Shown here: positions 48,608-57,886 of the stretch, one piece after another
How the letters are laid out: every line of letters starts with the position of its first letter
How positions within the stretch are numbered: position 1 is the first letter of the stretch
Source: Saccharomycodes ludwigii
Lineage: Eukaryota; Ascomycota; Saccharomycetes; Saccharomycodales; Saccharomycodaceae
Length of the DNA: 64,000 nucleotides
Reading direction: 5' to 3'
Assembly: GCF_020623625.1 (NCBI RefSeq)
Contig: NC_060204.1
Coordinates: 248,001-312,000 of the forward strand
The notes under the pieces: model-generated
Seen by the model: only the letters and a program-made list of their open reading frames with translations
What the model was told of the DNA's origin: nothing
Databases searched by the model: none
Program-made: the position numbers and the translations under genes

Positions 48608-49852
48608 TCAATATCCTCTTCGACCTAAATCATCTGCTATTTTTAAATAAAATTGCAAAACATCAAGCGTAACAGGCGTGTCCCTTTTAACCAAATTAAT
48701 TTTCCAATTAATAATATCCAAATGGTCTAATCCAGGTAACGTGCCCATATAAGTCCCCCATCTAGCGCTATCCAAAGTAACCAACCCATCATTTGGTTTG
48801 CCGTTACTTAATTTTTCAATGATTTTCCATGAAAGATAAAATGTATTGTGCCACTTGGGAATAAAATACGAACCATAACTGAAATATCCCACCTTATCAT
48901 CATCCAGCACCCTTTCATTAAAGTCGTGCATATGCTTTGTGGTTAATTCATAAATTGGCTTAGGTAACAGTCTTCGTGCACTTGTTATATTAGTTGTATC
49001 TTTGCTAGTATTATTATATAACCCGCCCTCTTTGTCGCCATCATTTTCATCTGCATTGGCTTTCGACGTGAATGTTACTTGGTTTTCTAAATCTTTTGCT
49101 AACTGTACAATAAAATCAGCCATCTCACTGCCTCTATGTGGTGTGGATACCGTTGTTAAGGAACAAACTTGATAATTTTTTTTTTGTTCTTGAGGAATCT
49201 CAGATATCAAATATCTAGCATCTAGTCCACCCATAGAATGTGCTATTATGTTCACCTTCATTAATTCATCATCTTGTTGTTTTCCACTTTCCTTGGATTT
49301 ATGTAAAGATACTTTGTGTTGTATAAAATGGTTTAATATGTTGGCCCTTTCTTCAATACTTCCAAAAGCAGGAACCCGTGCAGTTAATACTTTACAGCCA
49401 TTTCTTTCCAATATGTTTTTAACACCGATCCAATAGTCAATCTCCAGTAAAGCCTTGATATTGTCATCATCAGTGTACACATTTTTCATCATCTCTTCAT
49501 CATCTGTAATTAGAGTACCCATATTTCTGATAAATTTTATAATTTGGTATATAGAAGGCAGCAAAACTAATCTGTCAAATCCAGATATACCATGGCACAG
49601 CACGATTGGGTTAGCAGGCGTATGAAAATTATCTCCCAGCGGTTTTATCTCTCTAATTATTTCATTTGCTTTAATATATTCCTGTTTATTATGACGGATT
49701 AATTTATGATTATGGAGTTTTTGCTCTTGTTCTTCCTTGTTATTTTCCAGTATTTGTTTTGAATCTGCTGCTATTAGCAGAGAGGGTGTGCCAAATAATA
49801 CCACTGCACCGGTTGGCACTATATACTTTAATGATGAAAGCCTTTTAAACAT
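48608..49852 (-). CDS. TGL2: Mitochondrial triacylglycerol lipase Tgl2
   Basis: 414 residues (326 in S. cerevisiae). Tgl2 is an alpha/beta-hydrolase acting on short-chain tri- and diacylglycerols in mitochondria. The basic, then hydrophobic N-terminus (MFKRLSSLKYIVPTGAVVLF) suits mitochondrial targeting. IVLCHGISGFDRLVLLPS (~83-100) forms the oxyanion region. AHSMGGLDARYL (~204-215) is the nucleophile elbow with Ser206. TTVSTPHRGSEMADF follows, and the probable Asp and His are in PNDGLVTLDSARWG and LDHLDIINW. The end FYLKIADDLGRRGY matches Tgl2's FYLKITDDLARRKF. The extra ~90 residues are N-terminal and in an acidic loop before ~290. In S. cerevisiae it is on another chromosome. Confidence 0.9.
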   Translation of the reverse strand: MFKRLSSLKYIVPTGAVVLFGTPSLLIAADSKQILENNKEEQEQKLHNHKLIRHNKQEYIKANEIIREIKPLGDNFHTPANPIVLCHGISGFDRLVLLPSIYQIIKFIRNMGTLITDDEEMMKNVYTDDDNIKALLEIDYWIGVKNILERNGCKVLTARVPAFGSIEERANILNHFIQHKVSLHKSKESGKQQDDELMKVNIIAHSMGGLDARYLISEIPQEQKKNYQVCSLTTVSTPHRGSEMADFIVQLAKDLENQVTFTSKANADENDGDKEGGLYNNTSKDTTNITSARRLLPKPIYELTTKHMHDFNERVLDDDKVGYFSYGSYFIPKWHNTFYLSWKIIEKLSNGKPNDGLVTLDSARWGTYMGTLPGLDHLDIINWKINLVKRDTPVTLDVLQFYLKIADDLGRRGY

Positions 49853-50088
49853 TAAATTATTACTAATTTTCTTCTCTTCTCTCTATATTTTTTTTTTTTT
49901 TTTTTTTTTTAAAAAATTAAAAATATTTGAGATAGTATTAAAAAGCTTAATAAAAACACTTTTTTTTTTTTTTTTTTTTGCGCTTTATCTTGCCTGTTTA
50001 TGGATTTATTTACCTGATTATTTATATATATATGCATAGCATAAGTTTAAAAAAAAAAAACATAATTAAACATTTATTGATTCAAAAT

Positions 50089-51690
50089 TCATTTTCTCCC
50101 ACTGACAACATTCATCATGAATTCCTTGACATCGCCTAGATTGTTGACAACATTCAAGCCCCATTGTCTTAGTCCAACCACAACCTCATTTCTTGTACCA
50201 TACAACTTATGCAATTTATCAACAACCCCCAATAACATCATATTAGTACCATATCTATCTTTCCAATAATCATTTAAGCATAAATCAACAGAACCAATAT
50301 CTAACCCGCGGGAACTAGCTTTTTCCAAAACAGAAACTAGGCTTTTGGAATCACCTAATCCCATGTTTAAACCTTGGCCAGCCAACGGATGCGTAGCATG
50401 GGCTGCATCACCTACTAAACAAACTCTTGGTGCAACATATGTATCTGCATGAAACATTTTCATTGGAAATCTGGCACGACTCTTCTCTAGTGTGTCCTTG
50501 ATCGGAGGTGGATAATTCTCATCTACATAATACATGTCAGAATTGTTCTTGTTGATTAACTGCTGCGATTTCACCTCAATACGATAATCTATGTCTTCAA
50601 TTATTTCATCAAAAATTCTTTTATCAACAGCAGCATCAGACAATTTGCGATAGTAATACTGCATATCACCATCTTCTAAAATAAATGCAGCGTTGACCAA
50701 CTTAGAAAATACATTAGAAGGTAAAGAAACCAAAAGCTTACTTAGTTCGGGTGTTGTACTCCAAACTAATGTAGCCCAATCACCAGGCAAGGGCAAGTGA
50801 GCAATAGGACCTGTAGGTAAAAACCTTTGCCAACCTCTAATATGATTAAACGGTGGATATTCTAGCTTCATTGTTGCTACAACACCCCATTCGTTATAAA
50901 ACCAGCCACGCGTTTCGATACCAGCATATTTTCTAACCGGTGATTGAAACCCATCGCAACCAATCAATAATCTCGTCTTGTAAGTTTCTCCGTTGTCTAA
51001 TTTGACATACGGCCAAGGGTTAGTGTTTTCAACGCCATTGGCAGTAGCATTAGTAGTGGAAGGTTTAACAATGTCTACAACTTTACAATTATCCGCAATT
51101 TCGATGGGGTTAGTATTGTTATTGGCATTCAATTCCAATAGTTTCATATAAGCACTGCTTTGGATGTTTAGTAATTCGACCATATTACCCATGGATTCTC
51201 TGTCCATAGCCATTCTACTGGTATCGTTTAAACCATCGCTGACATAAATGCCATCAAATGGCTGGATTCTATTAAACTGCAAGGGTAAATTCAAATCGCC
51301 AGTTAAAAAATCCATATTTTGTGGGGTGATGCTAACTACTCTATTGGTCATATATGCTGAAGATGATAGGTTATGGAATTTTGGCAAATTCTCAGACAAA
51401 TTACCAGCATCTACTAGTGTGGTTTTGAAATGTTTTAAGTTTGGAGATAGTTTAATGGCTGCTGCTAGAGTTAGACCAGCTGGACCACCACCAACAATTA
51501 AGATATCTGTGGATTTGACCGGTAATGTAGATGAATTGTTTTCATTGGCGGCAATAGTGGAATAATAGTTTGAGAGCAACGGGGTTGTGCTCTTAGAGTG
51601 GTTAATCGCGTTAACAATACTAGAGCCAAGAGTAGAAATGTTGGATGATGCTTTATTTATTCTTTTCAGTGGGGGTACTCTTCTAAACAT
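50089..51690 (-). CDS. COQ6: Coenzyme Q monooxygenase Coq6
   Basis: 533 residues (479 in S. cerevisiae). Coq6 is the FAD-dependent monooxygenase that hydroxylates ring position C5 in ubiquinone synthesis, with ferredoxin Yah1 as electron donor. The N-terminus (MFRRVPPLKRINKASSN) is basic and Ser-rich like a matrix presequence, somewhat longer than usual. The FAD fold motif ILIVGGGPAGLTLAAAI is at ~63-79. The second FAD motif, GDAAHATHPLAGQG (~422-435), is intact, and RLLIGCDGFQSPVRKYAGI carries the DG motif. Divergent from GIS2 with 577 bp between starts. Confidence 0.94.
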   Translation of the reverse strand: MFRRVPPLKRINKASSNISTLGSSIVNAINHSKSTTPLLSNYYSTIAANENNSSTLPVKSTDILIVGGGPAGLTLAAAIKLSPNLKHFKTTLVDAGNLSENLPKFHNLSSSAYMTNRVVSITPQNMDFLTGDLNLPLQFNRIQPFDGIYVSDGLNDTSRMAMDRESMGNMVELLNIQSSAYMKLLELNANNNTNPIEIADNCKVVDIVKPSTTNATANGVENTNPWPYVKLDNGETYKTRLLIGCDGFQSPVRKYAGIETRGWFYNEWGVVATMKLEYPPFNHIRGWQRFLPTGPIAHLPLPGDWATLVWSTTPELSKLLVSLPSNVFSKLVNAAFILEDGDMQYYYRKLSDAAVDKRIFDEIIEDIDYRIEVKSQQLINKNNSDMYYVDENYPPPIKDTLEKSRARFPMKMFHADTYVAPRVCLVGDAAHATHPLAGQGLNMGLGDSKSLVSVLEKASSRGLDIGSVDLCLNDYWKDRYGTNMMLLGVVDKLHKLYGTRNEVVVGLRQWGLNVVNNLGDVKEFMMNVVSGRK

Positions 51691-52267
51691 GAATAATTTT
51701 ATTTTATTTTATTTAATTTTGTTTTTGCTTTCAAAAAAGGGTTGGTCTTTACAACAAGTGGTTTGCTTTTGATTATTTCAGTAAGCCTATCTGTTAAGAT
51801 ACCATTTTTTTTTTTCTTTTTCTTTTTTTACCCTTTCTTTCCATTTCGTTTGTCAAAGTTTAATTTTATATAAAACAAAATAAGAAATTACTGCAAGGAG
51901 TTTAATAGATACTGTTTGTTATGCCGGGTAATCATATCGCATAACGTGACTGTTGTATCTTATCGTATAACGTGATATGTGTGGTATGTGTGGGTGTATG
52001 CTGATATCTTAAATACAAAAAATACAAAAAAAAGAAAGAAAGAAAAAAAAAAAAAGAAAAGAGGAAAAAATTTTTTTTTATGAAAATTTTTTTTCTTTTT
52101 TATTTTTGCCATCAATTTTGTTTTTTTTTTTTCTTTTTTTTTTTTTATATATATCTTTTTTCTTTGTCTTCTTATAATGTCTGAACTTATTACTAACTAA
52201 AGTTTTATTTCAAGAAAAAAAAACTAAAAAAATTAAAAAAAAATAATAAAAATAAATCAAGGGAAAG
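51691..52267. promoter_or_regulatory. Divergent COQ6/GIS2 promoter with a duplicated 15-bp element and a Reb1-type site
   Basis: CGGGTAA at 51925-51931 is a Reb1-type site. A 15-bp element TATCGYATAACGTGA occurs at 51935-51949 and again at 51961-51975 with a single C/T difference, 26 bp apart. It lies ~250-330 bp from either gene. Pyrimidine- and A-rich tracts near 52027-52150 form the GIS2 side. Confidence 0.5.
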
Positions 52268-52762
52268 ATGTCTTCTAGAGCCTGTTATGTGTGTGGTAAG
52301 TTAGGTCATTTGGCTGACCAATGTGATTCTGAAAAATTATGTTACAACTGTAATCAACCAGGTCATGTTCAAGGTGATTGCCCTTTGCCAAAGAGTGATG
52401 AACATAAACAATGTTACAACTGTGGTAGTACCGGTCATATCAAGAGTGAATGTACTGTTCAACGTTGTTACAACTGTAATGAAGTTGGTCATATTTCCAG
52501 AGAATGTCCTGCTCCAAATCCACAAGGTGGTAGAAGATCTTTTAACAACAGATTTGGTGGTAATTCTAACAACAGAGTCTCTTGTTACAAATGTGGTGGT
52601 CCAAACCATATGGCTAAAGATTGTTTAAAAACTGAAAACAAATGTTATTCCTGTGGTCAACTAGGTCACATTTCCAAAGAATGTCCAAGTGGTAATGGTA
52701 CTGGCAAAGTTTGTTACAACTGTAATCAACCTGGTCACATTTCTAGAGACTGTGCAAATTAG
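52268..52762 (+). CDS. GIS2: Gis2, CCHC zinc-knuckle RNA-binding protein (CNBP homologue)
   Basis: 164 residues (153 in S. cerevisiae). Seven CX2CX4HX4C zinc knuckles are visible and all have intact ligands: CYVCGKLGHLADQC, CYNCNQPGHVQGDC, CYNCGSTGHIKSEC, CYNCNEVGHISREC, CYKCGGPNHMAKDC, CYSCGQLGHISKEC and CYNCNQPGHISRDC. An Arg/Gly/Asn spacer (~97-113) separates knuckles 4 and 5. Gis2 binds mRNAs, associates with translating ribosomes and enters stress granules. It is convergent with FOL1. Relative to S. cerevisiae the GIS2-FOL1 pair is inverted. Confidence 0.97.
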   Translation: MSSRACYVCGKLGHLADQCDSEKLCYNCNQPGHVQGDCPLPKSDEHKQCYNCGSTGHIKSECTVQRCYNCNEVGHISRECPAPNPQGGRRSFNNRFGGNSNNRVSCYKCGGPNHMAKDCLKTENKCYSCGQLGHISKECPSGNGTGKVCYNCNQPGHISRDCAN

Positions 52763-53153
52763 GAAGTATACGGATGAAATTTTATTAATAGCCTAAAGTA
52801 TTTTGACTGTTAAAACTTTTTCTATTTTTTTTTATCTTTATAAACAAAAAAAAAAAAAAAAAAAAAACAAAAGTTAGTTTTCTTTATATCGATTTAATTT
52901 AATTTATGTTGTGGTTTGCTTTTGTAACATAATAAAAATAAATAACTGGAGATGATAATTAAAAAAAAGAAAAAAAAAAAAAAAAAAAAGTGAATGTATC
53001 TATCTAAATTTACTTTACTTTTCCTTTTCCTTTTTTTTTTTTTTTTTTTTTATTTTTTATAAATAGTTTGCCTTTATATATTTATATATACATGTTATAC
53101 TCTATACTATAAAAAAAATTCAAAATATTGTACGTATATGTAAACAAGTAATA
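52763..53153. other. Intergenic region between the convergent GIS2 and FOL1 ends
   Basis: 391 bp with shared 3' regions. It contains long A runs (52846-52867, 52972-52989) and T runs (53031-53051) that could terminate both transcripts. No gene was seen. Confidence 0.6.
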
Positions 53154-55487
53154 TCAGCTTCTCAAAGTATCTACAACTTTTAATGTTTTTGCACATATCC
53201 TAGGGTCATGAACCCTAACAATATCGCAAGTGTTATTACCAGCACACATAGATATAACAGCCATAGTTTCTATATCTCTTCGAGAAGCAATTAGCTCATT
53301 GGTTATGGTTCCCAAGAATTTTTTCCTCGATGGACCGATTAAAATGGGATAATATGATCTAAAATATTCATCAAATTTGTGTAAATTCTTGATTAATTGA
53401 ATATTTTGCGGCCCGTTTTTGGCAAATCCGATACCAGGGTCCAGTATAAGTTGCCACCTCTTCATACCATGTGATAAACATCTATCTATTGCAACGTCTA
53501 ACTCTTCACAAATAGCATTGACCAAATCCCTGTTACTATAATCGGCATGTTTATTCATTGAACTAACGTCACCTCTGAAATGGCTTAGCACATAACCCAC
53601 CGTTGGGTTTTTACTCAACAATTCAAACATCGCGGTGCCATCATTACTTAGACTGCCCATACTAATATCGTTTATAATATCACATCCTAACTCAATAGCT
53701 TTTGCAGCAACCTCAGCTCTATAAGTGTCAACGGATATTAATATATTATCATTATCCGACAAGAGTTCCTCTGTCAATTTTAATAGTATAGGTTCAATTC
53801 TGGTTATTTCCTCTTTGATGGAGGGTTGCTCCGACCCAGGTCTGGTGGAACACCCACCGATATCTAGGATAATTTTTTGTTCGGGGTAAATTGCCAAAAC
53901 GTCCTTGATGTTTTTTTTAATTTGGGCTATTTTTCCATCAATAGTAAAATTTGGGTCGCCATCACTGAAAGAATCAGGGGTGGCGTTTATAACTGACATA
54001 ATGTATGTGGGATTGTTCCCACTGGTACCACTGTTTCTTGGTATGTTATATTTCAAACCGGTTCTATTCCCACTTAATGGTAACACTTTACTTAATCCCC
54101 ATGGTTTAGATAATTGGTTTAAATGATCCCATATAGGCTCAGCAGTGATCGGATGAACTAAATCAGGGGGAATTATTTCGCACAATGGCAATAACACAAA
54201 TCCTCTTTCCAACATCCTAGGATGCGGTATAATCAAATCTCTGGTGTTTAAATTAACTGGTTCTTGCAACTCATTGAAATACAATAATAAATCCAAATCA
54301 ATGGTTCGTGGACCATTGTCAAAATGTTTTACTCTTTGCAAACATTCATACTCAATTTTTTTACAATATCTCAATAGTTCATGTGGCGGAAAATTTGTCT
54401 GTAGTTTGATCACACCATTATAAAAAAAATCCTGGTCTTCAAAATACATAGGTTCACTTTCATAGATTGAGGATATATCTAAGATTTTGTTACCAGGTAC
54501 ATTCTCTAAATTTTGGAAGGATTGTAAAATATTACTCAATTTATCGTTCATATTGGAACCAAATGCCAAGTAACATACAGAATTCTTATAATTTTGAGTA
54601 TTGTTGACGTTTGTGGCTTTAGATTTTAATGGTAAGTCGAAAGTATTAGATGCAGTGTCAATCGTATTTCCAGTAGTATTGAGTAAAATTTTGGAACGGT
54701 TTTCAAAATCGTTTATGTTTCTTAAGCATTTGACACCAACACCAAGTGTATCTGTAATCGCATTCAATTTGGTAACTTTAACTAAAATCTGACCATTCTC
54801 TTTGGTGCTGGTTTCATTACCCGATATATCAGGGAATTCTTGGAATATTAATTGTGCCGTGGATTCAACCAATGCTTCGACAGTTTTAAAATTTTCACTT
54901 TCTAAATAGTCACAAACGACCTTGATGATTTTACGATAATTTGGGAAAAAAGTGCCAAAAATGGGAATTTCAATATCCAAAGTAATAAACTGTTTTTGTA
55001 ACCTTTCAAAAGTAAAAACACCAATTAAAGTTAACAATTGAATATCTTTTAAAATTAATTTACAGCTGGTTGGAGTACTTGTGATATTATGCTCGTCCTC
55101 TTGGTTTGTTTGCAAAATAACTTCCTTACATCTAATGTTAGCATTGGGTAGAATGCATTCTGTTTGTAAAGATTGAATGCCCTTGTACGTTTCTAATAGG
55201 TGTTTGTTCAAATAATTACTTAACTCTAAAAGATTTCTGAATTTTGTGCTGCCAGTTGTTTTAGTAATTTGGGAAACTAAATCCCTAGAAATAACTGCAT
55301 AATTCAATGAATATTTCAAATCGTCATCTTTCGAAGCCTTACGGAAATCAGTATTCATATTAATGTTTATGTAACACGGTTGCGGTTTAAGTAAATTCCA
55401 AGCATCTGGTCCCACAACAACATTTGTCAAATTTAACCTGTCTATATGAACAGAGTCTTTATGGAAAGACCGAAACTTTGAAATCAT
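53154..55487 (-). CDS. FOL1: Fol1, trifunctional folate synthesis enzyme (DHNA aldolase, HPPK, DHPS)
   Basis: 777 residues from ATG 55487 (824 in S. cerevisiae). It makes dihydropteroate from dihydroneopterin in mitochondria. Two aldolase-type domains fill ~10-260 (LIGVFTFERLQKQFITLDI, FKTVEALVEST, VKVTKLNAITDTLGVGV). HPPK follows at ~300-430 (YLAFGSNMNDKL, ESEPMYFEDQDFF, RTIDLDLLLYF). DHPS is at ~490-777 (SVINATPDSFSDGD, DIGGCSTRPGSEQ, SVDTYRAEVA, DPGIGFAK, GPSRKKFLG), the sulfonamide target fold. Only ~10 residues precede the first conserved motif SVHIDRL, fewer than in S. cerevisiae. The frame continues 18 codons upstream without ATG as a basic segment that looks like a presequence. Confidence 0.95.
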   Translation of the reverse strand: MISKFRSFHKDSVHIDRLNLTNVVVGPDAWNLLKPQPCYININMNTDFRKASKDDDLKYSLNYAVISRDLVSQITKTTGSTKFRNLLELSNYLNKHLLETYKGIQSLQTECILPNANIRCKEVILQTNQEDEHNITSTPTSCKLILKDIQLLTLIGVFTFERLQKQFITLDIEIPIFGTFFPNYRKIIKVVCDYLESENFKTVEALVESTAQLIFQEFPDISGNETSTKENGQILVKVTKLNAITDTLGVGVKCLRNINDFENRSKILLNTTGNTIDTASNTFDLPLKSKATNVNNTQNYKNSVCYLAFGSNMNDKLSNILQSFQNLENVPGNKILDISSIYESEPMYFEDQDFFYNGVIKLQTNFPPHELLRYCKKIEYECLQRVKHFDNGPRTIDLDLLLYFNELQEPVNLNTRDLIIPHPRMLERGFVLLPLCEIIPPDLVHPITAEPIWDHLNQLSKPWGLSKVLPLSGNRTGLKYNIPRNSGTSGNNPTYIMSVINATPDSFSDGDPNFTIDGKIAQIKKNIKDVLAIYPEQKIILDIGGCSTRPGSEQPSIKEEITRIEPILLKLTEELLSDNDNILISVDTYRAEVAAKAIELGCDIINDISMGSLSNDGTAMFELLSKNPTVGYVLSHFRGDVSSMNKHADYSNRDLVNAICEELDVAIDRCLSHGMKRWQLILDPGIGFAKNGPQNIQLIKNLHKFDEYFRSYYPILIGPSRKKFLGTITNELIASRRDIETMAVISMCAGNNTCDIVRVHDPRICAKTLKVVDTLRS

Positions 55488-56310
55488 TAATGGTAAATGT
55501 TTTGATAACTTAATTTTTATAATATTTTTGAACAGCAACACTTTGAAAAGAAAAAAAAAAAAAAAAAAAATTTGGAAAATATTATCTGAATGTTGGTAAA
55601 GATATGAGTTTGTTTTTTTATAAGTGTTTTATATATATATATATATATATTGAAGTTTATTTCTTTCAAATCGTAAGCTTATTTAAAGTTATATTTCAAT
55701 TAAGCCAAGTGGGAATTGAAGAATATAAAAAAAGAAAAAAAGAAAAAATTGTAACACTGTATATGATATATTTCATTGCAAATAAGAATATAAAAAAAAA
55801 AAAAAAAAAAAAAAAGGAAAAATGCCCTTTTAAAATATTAAAATTGATTAGAGAAAAAAAAAAAAAAAAAAAATTACGACAATTAAATCCAAGGCCCTAT
55901 TAAGCAAAGCACCACGTTATGGATATAGGAAACATTTTATTACAAAACATGCTTCCAAGTGAATTATATTTATATCCTTTTGTTTTCTCCGGCTTGAATT
56001 GTGTTATTTAATTCCGATAATGATTAAAAAAATGGTTCGGAAACTCACTGCGGATGATAAAAATAAAAATAAAAAATGACACCGGTGTTAAAAGCACGTG
56101 TTAGGAATTCACAAAACTCCTACATAAACGGCCCTATTAATATAAGATATACAAGAAGCATTTATCATTATAAATTGTTTCCAAATCGAAAAGAAGATGT
56201 TTTAAAGAACAACAAAAAAAAATGACTTCAGCATAAATCTGATGTACATATATATATATATATAAACATGCTAACCTTTCACAGCGTTAATTAATAACAC
56301 TGTTTGTCCT
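55488..56310. promoter_or_regulatory. FOL1 promoter region and RTC4 3' region
   Basis: 823 bp without a supportable gene; an open frame at 55604-55903 is mostly Lys/Ile from homopolymer. A runs lie near 55551-55570, 55792-55815 and 55855-55872. CACGTG at 56095-56100 lies 608 bp upstream of FOL1. (TA)n tracts lie near 55630-55650 and 56249-56264. Confidence 0.5.
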
Positions 56311-57525
56311 TTATTTATTAGTTCTTTTGTAGTATTCACTACCGTACTTCACACCCAACCCTAGCTTTTCAAGTTTTTCTCTTTCAAAATCTATCTCCCA
56401 TTTATCTAATGGGTCAGTATCAGCTACAATGCTGCCAAATTCGGTAGTTTTTTCCATAATATCCCAAGCATCATCTATTGTTTCTAAATTCATTTGATTC
56501 TTACAACAATGTGCCAATATTTCTGGACTTAAAACATATTTACTAAAATCATCCACCCCCCACCATTTAACTATTGGATTTTTATAAGCTCTTTCAATTT
56601 CGCCTTTATATTTAGTTAATATCAGGTCTGCCACCCTTGTCTGTCTCTTTAAACCATAAAATCCGGCTTGAAATTTCTCAGGCGTATCATAAAGAACTTG
56701 CCTTAATTCTTCTACATTTAACATTGCTTTGGTGGAGGATTCGCATAACATTTTAGCATTTCCATAATAGATGGAAGTCCTTTTTCCCTTTAAAATATCT
56801 AGACACAATGGTAAGAATTCTCTCACAGAAGATTCTAATTCATCATTGTTTAATACTGGTGGTAAATGGGGGTACAATTGCATATATCTATGACGAAGTT
56901 TTAACTTTCTCTCGAATTTTAATGTCTCGTCATTTATTTCATCCAATACTTTCCCAATATCCTGGAATTTTTGATGGCTCTTTTCGAGCATCTTTTCGGC
57001 CACCTTATTAATCTGTACGGATTCTTTTTTTTTATCCTCTAATCTTCCCAGTAGAGCTGCATCTTTCAGTTTTTCTGCTTTCATCTTTCGTAGCTCGATG
57101 TAGTCAATTTTCTTTAACTCTCTACCTGGAGATGAACTTAATGCTTTTTCCAGTTCTTCATCAATGTCACTTTCATCAGTAATAATGCCATTTTCACTGC
57201 TCTTATCGTCATCATTTTCAAAAGCAGCGGATAAAGTATCGGTTTTGAAAGTATCTTGGTTAAAGTCATCAAATGCATCTGTTTTTCTTTTTTTTTGTTT
57301 ATCTTCTAAATTTCTTATAAGTGGAGAATTTAAAGCTGTAGAAAAACTGGACCGTCTTTTTTTTTTTAGAGGTTGAGTACTGTTATATTGTGTGACATTA
57401 TTGTCATGATTCTTGTTCTTATCTTTGTCAACAAGACCTAGTTTATTATCACCGGTTTTTTTGGAAACATTGTATATAAAAGCTCTTCTACGGGTAGTAT
57501 TAGAAGTTTTAGGGTCAGAACACAT
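56311..57525 (-). CDS. RTC4: Rtc4-like nuclear protein
   Basis: 404 residues (401 in S. cerevisiae). RTC4 was named for genetic interaction with the telomere-capping mutant cdc13-1; its biochemical role is unknown. The N-terminal half is basic and acidic low complexity with nuclear-signal-like KKKRR and KQKKRK. The helical EKMLEKSHQKFQDIGKVLDEINDETLKFERKLK region leads into the Rtc4 domain (~220-390): LPLCLDILKG, FQAGFYGLKRQTRVADLIL, FSKYVLSPEILAHCC and a final helix. Neighbours and strand relative to TEX1 match S. cerevisiae. The divergent gap to TEX1 is 361 bp. Confidence 0.85.
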   Translation of the reverse strand: MCSDPKTSNTTRRRAFIYNVSKKTGDNKLGLVDKDKNKNHDNNVTQYNSTQPLKKKRRSSFSTALNSPLIRNLEDKQKKRKTDAFDDFNQDTFKTDTLSAAFENDDDKSSENGIITDESDIDEELEKALSSSPGRELKKIDYIELRKMKAEKLKDAALLGRLEDKKKESVQINKVAEKMLEKSHQKFQDIGKVLDEINDETLKFERKLKLRHRYMQLYPHLPPVLNNDELESSVREFLPLCLDILKGKRTSIYYGNAKMLCESSTKAMLNVEELRQVLYDTPEKFQAGFYGLKRQTRVADLILTKYKGEIERAYKNPIVKWWGVDDFSKYVLSPEILAHCCKNQMNLETIDDAWDIMEKTTEFGSIVADTDPLDKWEIDFEREKLEKLGLGVKYGSEYYKRTNK

Positions 57526-57620
57526 TGTGTAACGCTATTAATTGTCAACTTGATGTATATATCATGGCAGTTGTTTTACTATAAATAAGTTTACTTTTGA
57601 ATAAAACAAAAAATGAAAAA

Positions 57621-57651
<31 letters not shown>

Positions 57652-57886
57652 TGATGATTAAATTTTTCCAGTAATCGTGGTTTTTATTGTTTGGACAAAA
57701 TAACGCTTCGGATATATATATATATATTTCATTTCAAAGAAAATGTTTTTATTTACTTTACAAATATTTTATTAACAAGTTTTGATCAATTTAAAATTGC
57801 AGTTGTAATTAATTGAGTTAAAGGGCAGAGAAAGAAAAATAATTAATTAATTAAAATAAAAGAAACCTACACAGTAGAATAAAGAT
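57526..57886. other. Divergent RTC4/TEX1 promoter region
   Basis: 361 bp, A/T-rich, with (TA)n tracts at ~57622-57643 and ~57714-57728. No specific site was recognised. Confidence 0.5.

Noticed and set aside
55604-55903. 99-codon plus-strand frame upstream of FOL1
   Set aside because: It is low-complexity Ile/Lys sequence that crosses (TA)n and poly(A) tracts, with no likeness to a protein.
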